64,000 nucleotides of DNA from Catonella morbi ATCC 51271 (GTDB taxonomy: Bacteria > Bacillota > Clostridia > Lachnospirales > Lachnospiraceae): positions 186,001-250,000 of the forward strand of contig NZ_KI535367.1 of the NCBI RefSeq assembly GCF_000160035.2. Direction: 5' to 3'. Under the pieces are notes generated by a model. The model was not told the origin of the DNA, made no database searches, and was given only the letters and a program-made list of their open reading frames with translations. Position 1 is the first letter of the stretch. Each line of letters starts with the position of its first letter. This document shows positions 62,730 through 64,000 of the stretch, one piece after another. Made by a program: the position numbers and the translations under genes.

Positions 62730-64000
62730 ATGGGAAAATTGTATTTTGTAGTAGGTTCACAGGATTTATACGGTGATGAATGCCTAAAGCAGGTAGCGGC
62801 AGACAGCAAAGAAATGGCAGAGTTCTTAAATGAGAAGTTAAAGGGTATAGCAGAGGTAGAACTCCTGCCAACAGTAGAAACCTCAGAACTTTGTATAAGC
62901 AATCTCCGCAAGGCTTCAAATGATGATGATTGTGTGGGTGTAGTAACCTGGATGCATACATTTTCACCTGCCAAAATGTGGATAAAAGGCCTACAGGAAC
63001 TTAGAAAGCCGCTTCTTCACCTTCATACACAGGCTAATGAAAAACTCCCTTATGACAGCATAGATATGGACTTTATGAATCTCAACCAGGCAGCTCACGG
63101 TGACAGAGAATATGCTTTCATCTTGGCAAGGATGGGGATAGTACACGAGGTGGCAGCAGGCTTTTATAAGCATGCAAATGTAATTGCTAAGATTAAGCGT
63201 TTTGCGGAAGTAGCAAAGGCTATAGCATTTTCAAGAAAACTTAAAGTGGCTTCATTCGGAAACAATATGAGAGAAGTTGCCGTAACTGACGGTGACAGGG
63301 TAGAAAGTCAGATTAGATTCGGCTGGGAATGTAACTATTACGCAGTTGGTGATATTGTAGATATAGCATCAAAGGTTACAAAAGAAGAAGTAGATGCGAA
63401 AATGAAGGAATACACTGATAAATATACCATGGCAACAGATAAGGTTGATGCAGTATATGAACAGGCAAAGTATGAAGTGGCGATTGAGAAATTTTTAACA
63501 AAAAACAAGATAGGAGCTTTTGCGGATACCTTCCAGGATTTACATGGGCTTAAGCAGCTTCCGGGTATTGCAGTACAGAACCTTATGACCAAGGGAATAG
63601 GCTTTGGACCTGAAGGAGACTACAAAATATCAGCAATGTCTGCAATCCTTATGAAGATGGCTGAGGGAAGAGAGGGGGCTACAGGCTTTATTGAGGATTA
63701 TACCTATGACCTTACGGAAGGGGAAGAGCTTGAACTTGCTTCCCATATGCTTGAAGTTCCGCCCGCTTTCGCAGCGACAAAGCCTGAAATTCAGGTACAT
63801 CCGCTTGGAATAGGCGGCAAGGATGATCCTGCAAGACTTGTATTTGACGGTGTTACAGGAGACGGAATACAGGTGACAATGGTGGATATGGGGGACAGAT
63901 TCAGAATAATCTGTGCGGATATAGAACTGGTAAAACAGCCTAAGCCAATGCCCAAACTTCCTGTAGCCAGAATAATGTACCGCCATAAACCTGATTTTAA
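62730..64000 (+). CDS. araA: L-arabinose isomerase, 3' truncated by window edge
   Basis: 423 codons of about 500 are visible. MGKLYFVVGSQDLYGDECL is the conserved N-terminus; GFGPEGDYKISA and FIEDYTYDL hold the two metal-binding glutamates and ASHMLEVPP the first histidine; the second histidine lies beyond the window. Converts L-arabinose to L-ribulose. AGGAGG upstream, 15 bp after araR, so they form one operon. No stop before the window ends. Confidence 0.96.
   Translation, partial: MGKLYFVVGSQDLYGDECLKQVAADSKEMAEFLNEKLKGIAEVELLPTVETSELCISNLRKASNDDDCVGVVTWMHTFSPAKMWIKGLQELRKPLLHLHTQANEKLPYDSIDMDFMNLNQAAHGDREYAFILARMGIVHEVAAGFYKHANVIAKIKRFAEVAKAIAFSRKLKVASFGNNMREVAVTDGDRVESQIRFGWECNYYAVGDIVDIASKVTKEEVDAKMKEYTDKYTMATDKVDAVYEQAKYEVAIEKFLTKNKIGAFADTFQDLHGLKQLPGIAVQNLMTKGIGFGPEGDYKISAMSAILMKMAEGREGATGFIEDYTYDLTEGEELELASHMLEVPPAFAATKPEIQVHPLGIGGKDDPARLVFDGVTGDGIQVTMVDMGDRFRIICADIELVKQPKPMPKLPVARIMYRHKPDF

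Noticed and set aside
1-64000. tRNA or rRNA genes
   Set aside because: No cloverleaf or rRNA-like stretch was recognised by eye; a covariance-model search would be needed to exclude small RNA genes.

Overview
The window is AT-rich and its genes, mostly packed on the plus strand, carry strong AGGAGG-type ribosome sites and TTGACA/TATAAT promoters. The gene families (DHHW/MBOAT pair, PilT-type pilus operon, short HisG with HisZ, DUF951 beside rpsF-ssb-rpsR, clostridial RpoB/RpoC) suggest a Firmicute of class Clostridia, most likely a Lachnospiraceae-type gut or oral anaerobe. That placement is by protein resemblance only. No rRNA, tRNA, CRISPR array or intact transposase gene was seen.

Region 1 (1-25118) is the 3' part of a large cell-surface polysaccharide cluster. 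It holds an MBOAT O-acyltransferase (cut by the window edge) with its DHHW partner, at least seven glycosyltransferases, a GtrA protein, a DegT aminotransferase, a PglK-like ABC flippase, an FAD oxidoreductase, an SDR, a sugar-isomerase-like protein and a polytopic membrane protein. It ends with an acyl-activation module: NeuD/PglD-like transferase, FabG-like SDR, acyl carrier protein, AMP ligase, methyltransferase, LuxE-like and LuxC-like proteins. The module parallels the tetronate set rfbKLMNO of the Vibrio cholerae O1 antigen and probably makes an acyl decoration of the glycan. A terminator closes the cluster at 25255-25285.

Region 2 (25414-29880) has a small XRE regulator and a compact type IV pilus-like operon (PilC-like, four small membrane/pilin-like proteins, PilT), then DUF951. 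Region 3 (30039-39078) is housekeeping: rpsF-ssb-rpsR, then rpoB-rpoC from its own consensus promoter. Region 4 (39189-43079) is accessory: a YefM/YoeB module, a 32-codon membrane micro-gene with its own promoter and terminator, a BrnT/BrnA module, and a minus-strand GyrI-like/PadR/BtrH-like operon with two PadR-type operators.

Region 5 (43159-51535) is the histidine operon hisC-B-Z-G-D-H-A-F-I. HisI is fused to a Nudix domain instead of HisE. Two inverted copies of a ~172-bp MITE-like repeat bracket hisH-hisA-hisF, and a second dispersed repeat occurs between hisC and hisB, at the end of hisG and upstream of the araR-like gene.

Region 6 (51677-61191) looks like an undescribed carboxylate or sugar-acid catabolic locus. 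A tartrate/isopropylmalate-type dehydrogenase and a class II aldolase are divergent from a PfkB kinase, a tripartite tricarboxylate transporter (TctC, TctB and a TctA interrupted by an in-frame UGA), a DeoR regulator, an archaeal-type (type II) GAPDH and an archaeal-type phosphoglycerate kinase. A shared 18-bp sequence and helically phased ATCAAA repeats mark the likely DeoR operators. Region 7 (61192-64000) starts an arabinose locus with an AraR-like regulator and araA, which runs off the window.
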